Part shown: piece after piece, positions 1 to 9,741 of the stretch | Numbering within the stretch: the stretch's first letter is position 1 | Layout of the letters: every line of letters begins with the position of its first letter | From: Frateuria soli | GTDB lineage: Bacteria; Pseudomonadota; Gammaproteobacteria; Xanthomonadales; Rhodanobacteraceae | DNA: 64,000 nucleotides | Assembly (NCBI RefSeq): GCF_021117385.1 | Contig: NZ_CP088252.1 | Coordinates: 1,674,001 to 1,738,000, forward strand | Direction of reading: 5' to 3' | Translations under genes and position numbers: made by a program | The notes under the pieces: generated by a model | Told to the model about the DNA's origin: nothing | The model's input: the letters and a program-made list of their open reading frames with translations, nothing else | The model's database searches: none

Positions 1-256
1 CGACGTCAGCCAGCATCGCCCCGGACACCTCGCCGGTATAGGCGCCCTGCCCTTCGTGCTCGCTGACGTCCTGGGCGCCGAAACCGATGCCGCTGGCGGC
101 ATGGCGTGCAGCCAGCTCGGCCAGGTACGGGAACGGCGGGAATACCAGAACGTCGGCCTCCTGCGTGCGCTGCGCGGCGATTTCGGCCACCAGGGCCTCG
201 GCCATCGAGCGGCTGCCGTGCATCTTCCAGTTACCGGCGACGAGTTTCCTGCGCAT
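1..256 (-). CDS. tpiA: Triosephosphate isomerase, N-terminal part (cut by window edge)
   Basis: Triosephosphate isomerase interconverts dihydroxyacetone phosphate and glyceraldehyde 3-phosphate in cytoplasmic glycolysis and gluconeogenesis. The reading frame begins MRRKLVAGNWKMHG, which holds the family's N-terminal signature with the active-site Asn and Lys. It continues through a typical beta-alpha segment to GAQDVSEHEGQGAYTGE, another strongly conserved TIM stretch. Only about 85 residues are in the window; the catalytic Glu lies outside it. In many gammaproteobacteria tpiA directly follows glmM, but here three other genes lie between them. Identification is firm, limited only by truncation. 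Confidence 0.95.
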   Translation of the reverse strand, partial: MRRKLVAGNWKMHGSRSMAEALVAEIAAQRTQEADVLVFPPFPYLAELAARHAASGIGFGAQDVSEHEGQGAYTGEVSGAMLADV

Positions 257-379
257 GCGATGTCATCCGACGATAAACGGCAAGCATAGCGACCGCCCTG
301 CAGGCCGGCAAACGGTTGCTGGCCGAAGGCTGCGCGCTCGGCGATCATGGGCGCGACCTGTCCACGGAATCGCGCGCGC

Positions 380-1186
380 ATGCCCGACCATCGCCCCTTG
401 AGTCTGGTGACCGGCGCCTCGGCCGGCATCGGCGCCGCGTTCGCGCGTGAACTGGCTTCCCGCGGGCATGACCTGGTGCTGGTCGCCCGCCGCAGCGACC
501 GCCTGCATGCGCTGGCCGGCGAGCTGCACGAGGGCCATGGGGTGCGGGCGCACGTCCTGGCGGCCGACCTGGCCGATCCGGCCGCGCCGCGCCAACTGGT
601 CGATGCCGTGCACGCGCGGGGACTGCGGGTGGACTGGCTGATCAACAACGCCGGCTACGGCGTGCCGGGCACCTTCGAGGCCAGCGACTGGAAGGTCCAC
701 GCGGACTTTCTTCAGGTGTTGCTCACCGCGCCGACCGAGCTGGCCTGGCGGCTGTTGCCGGGCATGCGCGAGCGTGGCCACGGGCGCATCGTCAACGTCG
801 CCTCGCTGGCCGGCCTGGTGCCCGGTTCGGCCGGGCACACGCTGTACGCAGCCAGCAAGGCCTACCTGATCAAGTTCTCGCAATCGCTGTCGCTGGAAAA
901 CCGGCACAGCGGCGTGCATGTGTGCGCGCTCTGCCCGGGCTCCACCTGGTCGGAGTTCCACGACGTCACCGGCACCCGGGCACTGGTCGGCAAGCTCCCG
1001 CGCTTCATGTGGCAGGACGCGCAAGCGGTAGTGCGCGAAGGCATCGAGGCAGTCGAGCGTGGCGAGGCAGTGCACGTCACCGGGCGCGTGAACCGGGCGA
1101 TCAAGGCGCTGGCCAAGCTGACGCCCGACCGCCTCGCGCTATGGCTGTCGGCACGCGAGTCGAGGCGCTACCGCCAGCTCGATTGA
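380..1186 (+). CDS. SDR-family NAD(P)-dependent oxidoreductase
   Basis: This is a classical short-chain dehydrogenase/reductase of 268 residues, of the DltE/YqjQ-like kind that acts on an unknown carbonyl or alcohol substrate. The nucleotide-binding TGASAGIG is at residues 11-18, NNAG at 89-92, a serine before the active site (NVASLAG), and the catalytic Tyr/Lys pair YAASK at 156-160. An ATG 33 bases upstream is in frame, but the later start puts the Rossmann motif at the usual place. The gene is divergent from tpiA. The substrate cannot be inferred from the sequence. Confidence 0.88.
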   Translation: MPDHRPLSLVTGASAGIGAAFARELASRGHDLVLVARRSDRLHALAGELHEGHGVRAHVLAADLADPAAPRQLVDAVHARGLRVDWLINNAGYGVPGTFEASDWKVHADFLQVLLTAPTELAWRLLPGMRERGHGRIVNVASLAGLVPGSAGHTLYAASKAYLIKFSQSLSLENRHSGVHVCALCPGSTWSEFHDVTGTRALVGKLPRFMWQDAQAVVREGIEAVERGEAVHVTGRVNRAIKALAKLTPDRLALWLSARESRRYRQLD

Positions 1187-1240
1187 CGCGGACACCACCC
1201 GACTGCGCTAACGTCACCCGCTGCCGCTCGCGAGACGCCC

Positions 1241-1915
1241 ATGAGCCTGTTCCCGACCCAGATGCGCCAACTGCCCTACCGCAAGCCCACCGAGGGGCGC
1301 GACTACTGGGTGATCGACGATGCGCTGCCCGACCCGATGGCGGTGCGCGAACGCTGCCTGGCCCGGACCGACTGGGAGTACGGCTTTCCCACCACCGGAG
1401 AGGTCTGGCCGGGGATGCGGACGATGCCGGCCCTGCTGCCGGACGAGCTGTCGATCGTCGAGGCCCTTGTGTGCAAAGCCACGGGGGCCAGGAAGTTGTG
1501 GGTGGGGCAGACCGAGGCCGGTCAGAAGCTCAACCACAACTGCGTGCAGGTGGTCGGCGTGGTCGAAGGGGCGATCAAGCCGCACACCGACTCGCTCAAC
1601 CTGTGTCGCTATGCGGCCGTGCTCTACCTCAACCCCGCCGTGCCGGACAGCTGCGGCACCAGCTTCTTCCGCCAGCGCATGCCCAACGGCCAGTTGGGCG
1701 GCAACATGGTGGCGCCGCCGTACCGCAACCTGGTCGACGCCCTGGGCAACCGCTTCGTCATGCCAAATGCATTCGCCGAGGACGTGCGGGTGGCGCACCG
1801 ATTCAACAGGTTGCTGGTCTACAAGGCCAACATCGTGCACAGCGCCAGCGCGTACTGGGGGCTGGAAGACATGGCCAGCAAGCGGATGACCGCCGTGTTT
1901 TTCTGGATGGCATGA
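1241..1915 (+). CDS. DUF6445-like protein, putative 2-oxoglutarate/Fe(II)-type oxygenase fold
   Basis: A 224-residue cytoplasmic protein without signal peptide or membrane segment. It contains His115-x-Asp117 (KPHTDS) and a distal His200 (NIVHSAS), followed by an Arg/Lys-rich stretch and a beta strand. This is the layout of the metal triad in 2-oxoglutarate/Fe(II) oxygenases and of the DUF6445 family, which I recall for such proteins. It follows the SDR gene by 54 bases in the same direction, so the two may be co-transcribed. Substrate unknown; the oxygenase assignment is inferred from the triad. Confidence 0.6.
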   Translation: MSLFPTQMRQLPYRKPTEGRDYWVIDDALPDPMAVRERCLARTDWEYGFPTTGEVWPGMRTMPALLPDELSIVEALVCKATGARKLWVGQTEAGQKLNHNCVQVVGVVEGAIKPHTDSLNLCRYAAVLYLNPAVPDSCGTSFFRQRMPNGQLGGNMVAPPYRNLVDALGNRFVMPNAFAEDVRVAHRFNRLLVYKANIVHSASAYWGLEDMASKRMTAVFFWMA

Positions 1916-2040
1916 ACTGCGCGGTGCGGGCTTTCGCCACCGTCCATCGCAACCGGGTGCATCGCCAGCGAAGAGGCGGGATGGATCAGGGCGCGACCCC
2001 CGACCCATCCGCCCCCCCTTCCTGGAGCGCGTGGCTTGCG

Positions 2041-2973
2041 TCAGATCAGCTTGATTTCGCGCAGCCGCTGCATCAGATACTCGTGCGAGGTCAGTGAGGT
2101 GTCGTAGCGGCTCGGGTTGTCGGGCGTCACGCACTGGGGCAGCGGGTCGAGCACCACGTCGGGATTCGGGTGCAGGAAGAAGGGCACCGAATAACGCGGC
2201 TTGCGCGCGTTCGCGTTCTGCGGGTTGACCACGCGGTGCGAGGTCGACGGATACACGTGGTTGGTCAGGCGCTGCAGCATGTCGCCGATGTTGACCACGA
2301 TGGCATCGCCCTCGGTGGTGATCGGCAGCCACTGGCCCTCGCTCAGCACTTCCAGGCCCTCGGCGCTCGCCCCGACCAGCAGGGTGATGAAGTTGATGTC
2401 CTCGTGGGCTCCCGCGCGCACGTTGGGAATGTTCTCCTCGGTGATCGGCGGGTAGTGGATCGGGCGCAGGATCGAGTTGCCCTGGTCGGTCTTGTCTTCG
2501 AAGTAGTTCTCGGGCAGGCCGATGTGCAGCGCCAGCGCGCGCAGCACGCGCGTGCCGAGCTGGTCGAGCGCTTCGTAGAGGCCGTAGCCGCAGGGCTTGA
2601 ACTGCGGCACTTCCTCCGGCCACAGGTTCGGCGGCATCACGTCCGCGAACTTCGAGTCGCGCGGAATCTCGCGGCCGACGTGCCAGAACTCCTTGAGGTC
2701 CGGGAAACGGCTGTCCTTGGCCGTCTCGACCTTGAACGGCGTATAGCCGCGCGCGCCACCGGAACCGGGCACGTGGTACTTCATCTTGGTTTCGGCCGGC
2801 AGCGCGAAGAACTGCTCGAAGGCCTGGTAGGCGCCGTCCACCAGCTCGCGCGGAATGCCGTGCCCGCTGATGCAGCAGAAGCCGAACTGCCTGTAGGCAT
2901 CGCCCAGTTCGGCGACGAAGGCGTCGCGGTCGGTGCCGTAGCGGCGGATGTCGAGCGTGGGGACTTGCTTCAT
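2041..2973 (-). CDS. Isopenicillin N synthase-like 2-oxoglutarate/Fe(II) dioxygenase
   Basis: A 310-residue non-heme iron oxygenase of the isopenicillin-N-synthase/flavonol-synthase superfamily. It has the N-terminal DIOX_N domain ([12 protein letters not shown] near residue 31) and a C-terminal jelly roll with metal ligands His190, Asp192 and His246. Arg260-x-Ser262 (RYSVPFF) would bind the 2-oxoglutarate carboxylate. Its ATG overlaps the glmM stop by four bases (ATGA), so it is translationally coupled to glmM at the end of the orn-folP-glmM operon. The family acts on many small molecules; the substrate here is unknown. Carriage in a cell-wall/folate operon is unusual compared with E. coli. 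Confidence 0.88.
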   Translation of the reverse strand: MKQVPTLDIRRYGTDRDAFVAELGDAYRQFGFCCISGHGIPRELVDGAYQAFEQFFALPAETKMKYHVPGSGGARGYTPFKVETAKDSRFPDLKEFWHVGREIPRDSKFADVMPPNLWPEEVPQFKPCGYGLYEALDQLGTRVLRALALHIGLPENYFEDKTDQGNSILRPIHYPPITEENIPNVRAGAHEDINFITLLVGASAEGLEVLSEGQWLPITTEGDAIVVNIGDMLQRLTNHVYPSTSHRVVNPQNANARKPRYSVPFFLHPNPDVVLDPLPQCVTPDNPSRYDTSLTSHEYLMQRLREIKLI

Positions 2974-4337
2974 GGGTTTTCCGTCATGTGCACATGCGCG
3001 GCGGATTTTACGGCGTCCGCCAGCCAGCCGGCCAACTGCTGCACTTCGCCCGCGTCGGCGCCCTCGATGGTCACGCGCACCAATGGCTCGGTCCCCGACG
3101 CACGCAACACGACCCGCCCGCGGCCCTGCAAGGTGCGCTCGACCTCGGTCAGCGCGTGGCGCACGGTCTCGCTCGCCAGCGCCTCGCGCGCACCGGGCGC
3201 GCGCACGTTGACCATCACCTGCGGCAGCTTCTGCAGGCCGCGGCGCGCCAGTGCGAGATCCTGGTCGGAGGCGGCCAGCGTCTCCAGAACCGCCAGCGCG
3301 GCGATGATGCCGTCGCCGGTAGTGGCGCGGTCCAGGCACAGGATGTGACCGGAGGTCTCGCCGCCGAGCATGCCGCCGTTCGCCTTCAGTTGCTGCATCA
3401 CGTAGCGGTCGCCCACGTTGGCGCGAATCAGCGGCACTTCGAGTTCCGCCAGCGCCTGCTCCAGCCCGTAGTTGCTCATCAGCGTGCCGACCACCGGTCC
3501 GCGCAGGCAGCCACGCGCGAACAGGCTGCGCGCGAGCACGTAAAGGATGTCGTCGCCATCGGCGATGGTGCCGTTGCGATCGACCAGGATCACGCGGTCA
3601 CCGTCGCCGTCGAAGGCGATGCCGACATCGGCGCGCTGCGCCAGCACCGCCTGCTGCAGGGCCTGGGGATGGGTCGAGCCGACCTCCCGGTTGATGTTGA
3701 AGCCATCGGGCCTGTCGCCAATGGCGCTGACGTCGGCGCCAAGTTCGGCGAACACCCTGGGTGCCACCTGATAGGTCGCGCCGTGCGCACAGTCGAGCAC
3801 GATCTTCATGCCGCGCAGGGTGAACTCCTCCGGCACGGTCGCCTTGCAGTACTCGGTGTAGCGCGCGACCGCATCGGCCACGCGGGTGGCCTTGCCCAGC
3901 TGTTCGGAGGCTACCGTGACGAACTCGGCGTCAAGTTCCTCCTCGATCGCCTGCTCGACCTCGTCGGAGAGTTTCTCGCCCAGCCCGGAGAAGAACTTGA
4001 TGCCGTTGTCGGTATGCGGGTTGTGCGAGGCGCTGATCACGATACCCGCGGCGGCCCGCATCGACCGCGTGAGGAAGGCCACGGCGGGCGTCGGCATCGG
4101 GCCGAGCAGACCCACGTCCACGCCGGCGGCGACCAGCCCCGCTTCCAGCGCCGACTCGAACATGTAGCCGGACACCCGCGTGTCCTTGCCGATCAGCACC
4201 ATCGGCTTGCGGGTCGATCCACGCGCCAGCACCGCGCCCGCCGCGCGACCGAGGCGCAGCATGAAGTCGGCACTGATCGGCCATTGCCCGACCTGGCCAC
4301 GAATACCATCGGTGCCGAAATACTTGCGTGTGCTCAT
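2970..4337 (-). CDS. glmM: Phosphoglucosamine mutase
   Basis: GlmM converts glucosamine 6-phosphate to glucosamine 1-phosphate for UDP-GlcNAc and peptidoglycan synthesis. The 455-residue protein has the N-terminal signature [10 protein letters not shown], the phosphoserine loop ISASHNP with the active serine near residue 104, the metal loop FDGDGDR and the C-terminal phosphate-binding [10 protein letters not shown]. Two ATG codons are in tandem; the second is chosen because AAGGAA sits about six bases before it. It follows folP by 47 bases, as in E. coli and relatives. Confidence 0.97.
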   Translation of the reverse strand: MSTRKYFGTDGIRGQVGQWPISADFMLRLGRAAGAVLARGSTRKPMVLIGKDTRVSGYMFESALEAGLVAAGVDVGLLGPMPTPAVAFLTRSMRAAAGIVISASHNPHTDNGIKFFSGLGEKLSDEVEQAIEEELDAEFVTVASEQLGKATRVADAVARYTEYCKATVPEEFTLRGMKIVLDCAHGATYQVAPRVFAELGADVSAIGDRPDGFNINREVGSTHPQALQQAVLAQRADVGIAFDGDGDRVILVDRNGTIADGDDILYVLARSLFARGCLRGPVVGTLMSNYGLEQALAELEVPLIRANVGDRYVMQQLKANGGMLGGETSGHILCLDRATTGDGIIAALAVLETLAASDQDLALARRGLQKLPQVMVNVRAPGAREALASETVRHALTEVERTLQGRGRVVLRASGTEPLVRVTIEGADAGEVQQLAGWLADAVKSAAHVHMTENP

Positions 4338-4384
4338 CATCTTTCCTTGTGGTGGCGCCACGGGGCGGGCGTCACCTAGATAGC

Positions 4385-5293
4385 TCAGTCTTCGTCTGGC
4401 CAGCGTGGAGCCGGCGGGCGCGTGTCACGGCGCGGCGGCGTGTCGCCTTCGCACACCGCTCGCCAGACAGCCAGTGCATCGACGGTGGCGGCGACGTCGT
4501 GTACACGCACCATGCGCGCGCCACGCTGTACGGCGATCAGCGCCCCGGCGGCGGAACCGGCGGCGCGCGCCTCGCCAGGAGGGCGACCGGTCAGCGCGCC
4601 GATCATCGACTTGCGCGACAGACCCACGTAGACCCCCGCGCCCAGGCCGGCGAATCGCTCCAGCTCGCGCAGCAACGCCAGGTTGTGTTCCAGCGTCTTG
4701 CCGAAACCGAAGCCCGGATCGACCATCACGCGCCGCTTGTCGATGCCGGCCAGTTCGCAGGCAAAAAGGCGGTCGGTGAGGAAGCGGTGGACTTCGCCGA
4801 CCACGTCGTCGTATCGCGGATCGTCCTGCATGCCGCGCGGCTCGCCCTGCATGTGCATCAGGCACACCGGCACGCGCAGGTCGGCGGCGGCCTCCAGCGC
4901 GCCTTCGCGACGAAGCGCGTAGACGTCGTTGATCATGCCCGCGCCGGCGGCGACCGCCGCGCGCATCACTTCCGGCTTGGACGTGTCGATGGCGATCGGC
5001 AGCGCCGTGCGCGCGGCGAGCCGTTCGATCACCGGGATGACCCGGCGCAGTTCTTCCTCGACCGGGACCTCTTCGGCCCCCGGGCGGGTGGACTCCCCGC
5101 CCACATCCAGCATGTCCGCGCCCTGCTCCGCCATCGCCAGACCATGCGCCACGGCCGCGTCGATGTCGGCGAACGCACCGCCATCGGAAAACGAGTCGGG
5201 CGTGACGTTGAGGATGCCGACCACGCGCGGCCGGTCGAGAACCAGGCTGCGGCCGGCACAATCGAGCACGGTGGCAAAGGGATGGTCGAACAT
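4385..5293 (-). CDS. folP: Dihydropteroate synthase
   Basis: FolP condenses p-aminobenzoate with hydroxymethyl-dihydropterin diphosphate to form dihydropteroate in folate synthesis; it is the sulfonamide target. The 302-residue sequence shows [14 protein letters not shown] near residue 26, GGESTRPGA, the IDTSKP strand, NDVYAL, and the phosphate-binding DPGFGFGKT and LSRKSMIG loops. The C-terminus has an Arg/Pro-rich tail beyond the usual domain. It starts seven bases after the orn stop on the same strand and precedes glmM. Confidence 0.97.
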   Translation of the reverse strand: MFDHPFATVLDCAGRSLVLDRPRVVGILNVTPDSFSDGGAFADIDAAVAHGLAMAEQGADMLDVGGESTRPGAEEVPVEEELRRVIPVIERLAARTALPIAIDTSKPEVMRAAVAAGAGMINDVYALRREGALEAAADLRVPVCLMHMQGEPRGMQDDPRYDDVVGEVHRFLTDRLFACELAGIDKRRVMVDPGFGFGKTLEHNLALLRELERFAGLGAGVYVGLSRKSMIGALTGRPPGEARAAGSAAGALIAVQRGARMVRVHDVAATVDALAVWRAVCEGDTPPRRDTRPPAPRWPDED

Positions 5294-5300
5294 CGGTTCT

Positions 5301-5861
5301 TCAGGCCTGCCCGCCGAGCGCGCCCATGTGCTGGCGGTAATAGCGCAGCTCGTCGATCGAATCGCGGATGTCCGACAGCGCGGTGTGCGCCGATTCCTTG
5401 CTCAGGCCGCGGGCGATCGTCGGCGCCCAGCGGCGCGCGAGCTCCTTGAGCGTGGAGACGTCGAGGTTGCGGTAGTGGAAATGCCGCTCCAGCCTTGGCA
5501 TCTGCCGATGCAGGAAACGCCGGTCCTGGCAGATCGAGTTGCCACACATCGGCGACTTGCCGGGCGACGTCCACGCCTTGAGGAATTCCAGCGTGGCCTG
5601 CTCGGCCTGGGCGTGGTCGGTGGTCGAATCGAGCACCTGCTGCCACAGGCCCGACCTGCTGTGCTGGTTGCGGTTCCAGGTGTCCATCGACTCCAGCCGG
5701 TCGACCTCGTGGCGGATCGCGAAGACCGGCCCCTCGGCCAGTACGTTCAGTTCCTTGTCCGTCACGATCGTGGCGATTTCGAGGATCGAATCGTTGTCCG
5801 TATCCAGGCCGGTCATTTCCAGATCGATCCAGATCAGGTTGTCGTCGTTCGCTTGGTTCAT
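5301..5861 (-). CDS. orn: Oligoribonuclease
   Basis: Orn is the 3'-5' exoribonuclease that degrades di- to pentaribonucleotides, including pGpG from cyclic-di-GMP turnover. The 186-residue protein has DEDDh motifs: Asp13/Glu15 in [10 protein letters not shown], the central LDVST strand, and [12 protein letters not shown] with the catalytic His and Asp. The start is the ATG preceded by GGAGG; an upstream in-frame codon would add 19 unconserved residues. It is the first gene of the orn-folP-glmM-dioxygenase run and is divergent from sbcB. Confidence 0.97.
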   Translation of the reverse strand: MNQANDDNLIWIDLEMTGLDTDNDSILEIATIVTDKELNVLAEGPVFAIRHEVDRLESMDTWNRNQHSRSGLWQQVLDSTTDHAQAEQATLEFLKAWTSPGKSPMCGNSICQDRRFLHRQMPRLERHFHYRNLDVSTLKELARRWAPTIARGLSKESAHTALSDIRDSIDELRYYRQHMGALGGQA

Positions 5862-5932
5862 GCATCCTCCTTGGAGCGCGCAGTCTAGCGCAGGCGCCCG
5901 CCCGGGGGCCCTCGCCATGCGATCATCGAGGC

Positions 5933-7381
5933 ATGCAGACCTTCCTCTGGCACGACTACGAAACCTTCGGTGCCGACAGCCGGCGCGACCGGCCGGCGCA
6001 ATTCGCCGGCATCCGTACCACGGCGGAACTGGAGATCGTCGGCGAGCCGGTGATGTTCTTCGCCCGCCCGCCGCGCGACATGGCGCCGGACCCTGATGCC
6101 TGCCTGATCACCGGCATCACGCCGCAGCAGGCCGAACGCGAGGGCGTGTCGGAGGCCGGGTTCGCCGCCCGCGTGCACGAGCAACTGGCCGCACCCGGCA
6201 CCTGCGGCGTGGGCTACAACTCGCTGCGTTTCGACGACGAGTTCACCCGTCAGATGCTGTACCGCAACTTCTTCGATCCGTACGGGCGCGAATGGGAAAA
6301 CGGCAATTCCCGCTGGGACCTGATCGACCTGGTGCGCATGTGCCAGGCGCTGCGGCCCGAGGGCATCGTCTGGCCCACTCGCGACGACGGCACGCCCAGC
6401 TTCAAGCTCGAGCACCTGGCCGCGGCCAACCACCTGAAGCAGGAACGCGCGCACGACGCGCTGTCGGACGTGTACGCGCTGATCGACCTGGCGCGACTGA
6501 TCCGCGTGCGCCAGCCGCGGCTTTGGGACTGGCACTTCGAGCTGAGGCGCAAGCAGAAGGTGTTCGGGCTGCTGGACGTGGCGGGCATGACGCCGCTGGT
6601 GCACGTGTCCTCGCGCTACCCGGCCAGCCGCCATTGCCTGGCGGTGGTCGCGCCGCTGGCGCCGCATCCGTCACGGCCCGGCGAGGTGATCGTCTACGAC
6701 CTTGACGTCGACCCGTCGACCTGGCTCGACCTGGGCGAGGACGACATCGCCGACCGCATCTTCACCGCCCGTGCGGACCTGCCGGAGGGCATCGAACGCA
6801 TCCCGCTGCGCACCGTGCGCGCCAACCGCGCCCCGGCGCTGGCGCCGCTGTCGGTCCTGCGCGACCTGGACCACGGCCGGCTCAAGCTCGACCTGGAGCG
6901 CTGCCTGCGCCATCACGCCCTGCTGCGAGCCACCGAAGGGCTGGCCGACAAGTTGCGGCATGTGTTCGCCCACGCCGCCGACATGGCCGCGCCGGAGGAT
7001 CCGGAACTGGCCCTCTACAGCGGCTTCCTGCCCGATGCGGACAAGCGCCTGCTGGCGGAGGTCCGTGCCACGCCGCCGGAGCAGCTGGCCGGTCGCAGCT
7101 TTCCCTTCCGCGACCCGCGCTATGCGGAGCTGCTGTTCCGCTACCGCGCGCGCAACTGGCCCGCCAGCCTGGACGCGGACGAGCGGGCGCGCTGGGAGGG
7201 CTTCAGGCTCGCGCGCCTGACCCGCCCCACCGCGCTCACCGCGCGCACGCTGGACGAGTACTTCGCACGCATCGCCGTGCTGCGCCAGGAGCGGCCCGAC
7301 CAGATCGCCCTGCTCGACCAACTCGAGGCCTGGGGCCGGGAGCTGGCGCCCGTCCTGGCCATGGCCGCGGAGCCGCTGTAG
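5933..7381 (+). CDS. sbcB: Exodeoxyribonuclease I
   Basis: SbcB is a processive 3'-5' single-strand DNA exonuclease used in mismatch repair and recombination. The 482-residue protein starts with the DEDD exonuclease domain: [10 protein letters not shown] holds the first Asp/Glu, [11 protein letters not shown] the second Asp, and [12 protein letters not shown] the catalytic His/Asp. The C-terminal SH3-like and helical domains follow at normal length. It is divergent from orn. Its stop TAG is part of a REP-like element (see 7377-7426). Confidence 0.96.
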   Translation: MQTFLWHDYETFGADSRRDRPAQFAGIRTTAELEIVGEPVMFFARPPRDMAPDPDACLITGITPQQAEREGVSEAGFAARVHEQLAAPGTCGVGYNSLRFDDEFTRQMLYRNFFDPYGREWENGNSRWDLIDLVRMCQALRPEGIVWPTRDDGTPSFKLEHLAAANHLKQERAHDALSDVYALIDLARLIRVRQPRLWDWHFELRRKQKVFGLLDVAGMTPLVHVSSRYPASRHCLAVVAPLAPHPSRPGEVIVYDLDVDPSTWLDLGEDDIADRIFTARADLPEGIERIPLRTVRANRAPALAPLSVLRDLDHGRLKLDLERCLRHHALLRATEGLADKLRHVFAHAADMAAPEDPELALYSGFLPDADKRLLAEVRATPPEQLAGRSFPFRDPRYAELLFRYRARNWPASLDADERARWEGFRLARLTRPTALTARTLDEYFARIAVLRQERPDQIALLDQLEAWGRELAPVLAMAAEPL

Positions 7382-7426
7382 GAGCCGCGGCCCGATGGTC
7401 GTCGCACACAAGGGGCGCTCCTGCAG
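7377..7426. repeat. REP-like palindrome (GTAGGAGC family), degenerate copy
   Basis: The segment begins TGTAGGAGC and ends GCGCTCCTGCA, an imperfect inverted repeat. It is of the same type as the clean copy at 8150-8211. It lies between sbcB and the DUF2461 gene and contains the sbcB stop codon. Elements of this kind are common intergenic repeats in Pseudomonas and Xanthomonadales. Confidence 0.7.
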
Positions 7427-7436
7427 GCCAGGATGA

Positions 7437-8138
7437 ATGACGGATAATGCGCGGATGCCGCAACCCTACTTCACTCCCGCCACCTTCCGCTTCCTGCGCG
7501 CCCTGGGCCGCAACAACAGCCGCGAGTGGTTCACCGCGCACAAGGCCGACTACGAGCGTCACGTGCGCGAGCCCTTCCTGGCGCTGATCGCCGACATGGC
7601 CGCGCCACTGGCGACGATCAGCCCGCACTACCGCGCCGACGCGCGCAAGAACGGCGGCTCGCTGTTCCGCATCCACCGCGACACGCGTTTTTCCAACAAC
7701 AAGCTGCCGTACAAGACCTGGCAGGGTTCGCGCTTCTTCCACGCGCGTCGGCACGAAATCCCTGCCCCGTCGTTCTACCTGCACATCGAGCCTGGCGACT
7801 GCTTCGCCGGCGGCGGCATGTGGCATCCGGAACCGGACACGCTCAAGAACATCCGCGGCTTCCTGGCCGACAACCCGGAAGCCTGGAAGCGCGCAACCCG
7901 CGGCAAGTCCTTCGAAGGCCTGAGCTTCTGGGGCGAGAGCCTGAGCCGCCCGCCGCGCGGCTTCGATCCGGCCCACGAACTGATCGACGATCTCAAGCGC
8001 AAGGACTTCGCCGCCGGCGAGAACTTCGACGACGCCTTCGCCTGCTCGTCCGAACTGCTGCCGTGGGCGGCGGAGAGCTTCCAGCGCGTCGCGCCGATGG
8101 TCGACTACCTCTGCGCCTCGCAGGAGCTCGAGTTCTAG
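7437..8138 (+). CDS. DUF2461 / TIGR02453 family protein
   Basis: A 233-residue protein of the DUF2461 (TIGR02453) family, whose biochemical role is not established. Typical features are the N-terminal FTPATFRFLRAL and NNSREWF motifs, the central FRIHRDTRFSNNKLPYKT stretch and GGGMWHPEP. No signal peptide or membrane helix is seen. An alternative ATG at 7455 (MPQPYF) matches the usual family start equally well. It stands between two REP-like elements and faces the convergent MFS gene. Confidence 0.85.
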   Translation: MTDNARMPQPYFTPATFRFLRALGRNNSREWFTAHKADYERHVREPFLALIADMAAPLATISPHYRADARKNGGSLFRIHRDTRFSNNKLPYKTWQGSRFFHARRHEIPAPSFYLHIEPGDCFAGGGMWHPEPDTLKNIRGFLADNPEAWKRATRGKSFEGLSFWGESLSRPPRGFDPAHELIDDLKRKDFAAGENFDDAFACSSELLPWAAESFQRVAPMVDYLCASQELEF

Positions 8139-8149
8139 CCACGGCCCTC

Positions 8150-8211
8150 TGCAGGAGTGCACCTGTGCGCGACCGTGATGTCCAAGGTCGCGCACAGGTG
8201 CGCTCCTACAC
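8150..8211. repeat. REP-like inverted repeat (GTAGGAGCGCACCTGTGCG family)
   Basis: Two nearly perfect arms of about 24 bases (AGGAGTGCACCTGTGCGCGA at 8153-8172 and its reverse complement ending 8209) flank an 11-base spacer. The hairpin lies at the convergent end of the DUF2461 and MFS genes. It could also act as a transcription stop, though there is no T-run. Its TAG supplies the MFS gene stop codon. Confidence 0.85.
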
Positions 8212-9504
8212 AGCCCCTCGCTGTCGACGCAGCAGCACGAGCGCCACAGCCATCCCGAGCACCGCCGTCGCCGCCACGTAATGCGCCGGCGCCAGCACGC
8301 CGAAGCGCTTCACCAGCAGCCCGATCAGCGGCGGCGTGAGCCCTCCGAACAGTGCGTAGGCGACGTTGTACGAGGCGGAAAGTCCTGAAAACCGCACTGC
8401 CGGCGGGAATGCCTGCACCATGAGCACCGGCACCACGCCGACCACGCCCACGGCAAATCCCGCCAGCGCATACAGGGCGACGAAGCGGGTGCCGCCGGCC
8501 GCCAGGTCCAGGTACAACGCATAGCCGGCCACCAGCAGCCCGGCGGCGCCGAACAACAGCGCGCGCGCGGGCCCGATCCGGTCGGACAGGCCGCCGTAGA
8601 ACAGGCATCCCACCGCCAGCGCGAACGACGCCACGTTGTTGCCGAGGAACGCCCGTGCCGGCGTGACGCCGAACGCCGACTGCACCAGCGCGGGCGTCAT
8701 CAGGATCAGCACCACGATCGCCGCGGTGAGCATCCAGGTCACCGACATCGACAGCGCCACCGCCGGCCGATGCCGTGCCGCCACGCGCGCCAGCGGCAGC
8801 CCGGCAACCAGCTCGCGCCGCGCGTGCATCGCCTCGAACACCGGCGTCTCGCTGAGCCAGCGACGAAGCCATACGGCCAGGAAGCCGAATACGCCACCGA
8901 TCAGGAACGGCAACCGCCAGCCGTAGTCGAGCAACGCCTGCGGCGACAGCGACCGGTTGAGGCCCGCGGCAACCAGCGAGCCGATCAGGATGCCCACGGT
9001 GAGACCGGAGGTCAGGCTGGCGCAGGCAAAGCCCATCCGCCGCGGCGGCACATGCTCGGCCACGAACACCCACGCCCCCGGCACTTCGCCACCCACGGCG
9101 ATGCCCTGCATCACCCGCAACAGCAACAGCAACAACGGCGCCATCATGCCGATCTGCGCGTAGACCGGCAGCAGGCCGATGCCCAGCGTGGGCAACGCCA
9201 TCAGGAACACGCTCAGCGTGAACATCCGCTTGCGCCCGAGCTTGTCGCCGTAGTGCGCCATCACGATGCCGCCGAGCGGCCGCGCCAGGTAGCCGGCGGC
9301 GAAGATGCCGTACACCTTTACCTGTGCCAGCCAGGACACGCTGTCGGGTGGAAAGAACAGCTTGCTGAGCGGGATCGCGAAAAACACGAACACCACGAAG
9401 TCGTAGAACTCCAGCGCCCCGCCCAGGGCAGCCAGCGACAGCGTGCGCATGTCCGAACGCCCGAGGCGGCGGTCGGCATCACCGACGAGGGTCGATGCGT
9501 TCAT
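8206..9504 (-). CDS. MFS transporter, metabolite:H+ symporter (MHS) type
   Basis: A 432-residue inner-membrane transporter with about twelve hydrophobic helices. After a short cytoplasmic N-terminus comes GALEFYDFVVFVF, followed by GYLARPLGGIVMAHYGDKLGRK, the signature of the metabolite:H+ symporter family (ProP, ShiA, KgtP relatives), and later RVMQGIAVGGEVPGA. Such proteins import organic acids or osmolytes with protons; the substrate is not predictable here. The stop codon lies inside a REP-like element. It follows the small membrane gene on the other side in the opposite order of transcription. Confidence 0.87.
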   Translation of the reverse strand: MNASTLVGDADRRLGRSDMRTLSLAALGGALEFYDFVVFVFFAIPLSKLFFPPDSVSWLAQVKVYGIFAAGYLARPLGGIVMAHYGDKLGRKRMFTLSVFLMALPTLGIGLLPVYAQIGMMAPLLLLLLRVMQGIAVGGEVPGAWVFVAEHVPPRRMGFACASLTSGLTVGILIGSLVAAGLNRSLSPQALLDYGWRLPFLIGGVFGFLAVWLRRWLSETPVFEAMHARRELVAGLPLARVAARHRPAVALSMSVTWMLTAAIVVLILMTPALVQSAFGVTPARAFLGNNVASFALAVGCLFYGGLSDRIGPARALLFGAAGLLVAGYALYLDLAAGGTRFVALYALAGFAVGVVGVVPVLMVQAFPPAVRFSGLSASYNVAYALFGGLTPPLIGLLVKRFGVLAPAHYVAATAVLGMAVALVLLRRQRGAV

Positions 9505-9510
9505 CGGGCG

Positions 9511-9675
9511 TCAGCCGCGCGTGCCCTTGAACAGCATGCCGACGCCAAGGGCCACCAGTGCCAACGGCCACCAGGTGGCGAACAGTTCGCCCAGGTGCAG
9601 GTCCAGACCCAGGTTGCGCAACAGGAACAGGACGCCGATGACGATCAGCAGGATGCCGGGCACGCTCGGGCGCAT
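9511..9675 (-). CDS. Small two-helix membrane protein (LiaI/DUF5668-like)
   Basis: A 54-residue protein with two hydrophobic helices: GILLIVIGVLFLLRNLG near the N-terminus and TWWPLALVALGVGMLF. It resembles the DUF5668/LiaI-LiaF-like transmembrane segment. The start at 9675 places the first helix directly after a short basic N-terminus; earlier in-frame ATGs exist and no strong ribosome site decides. Function unknown. It sits between an MFS gene and the EpmA gene, all on the same strand. Confidence 0.6.
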   Translation of the reverse strand: MRPSVPGILLIVIGVLFLLRNLGLDLHLGELFATWWPLALVALGVGMLFKGTRG

Positions 9676-9741
9676 CGGTTTTCTCGAAGGGAAGGAAGCG
9701 GCAACTGTGCGCATGCCGCCGGCGCCCGTCAACGTCCTGGC

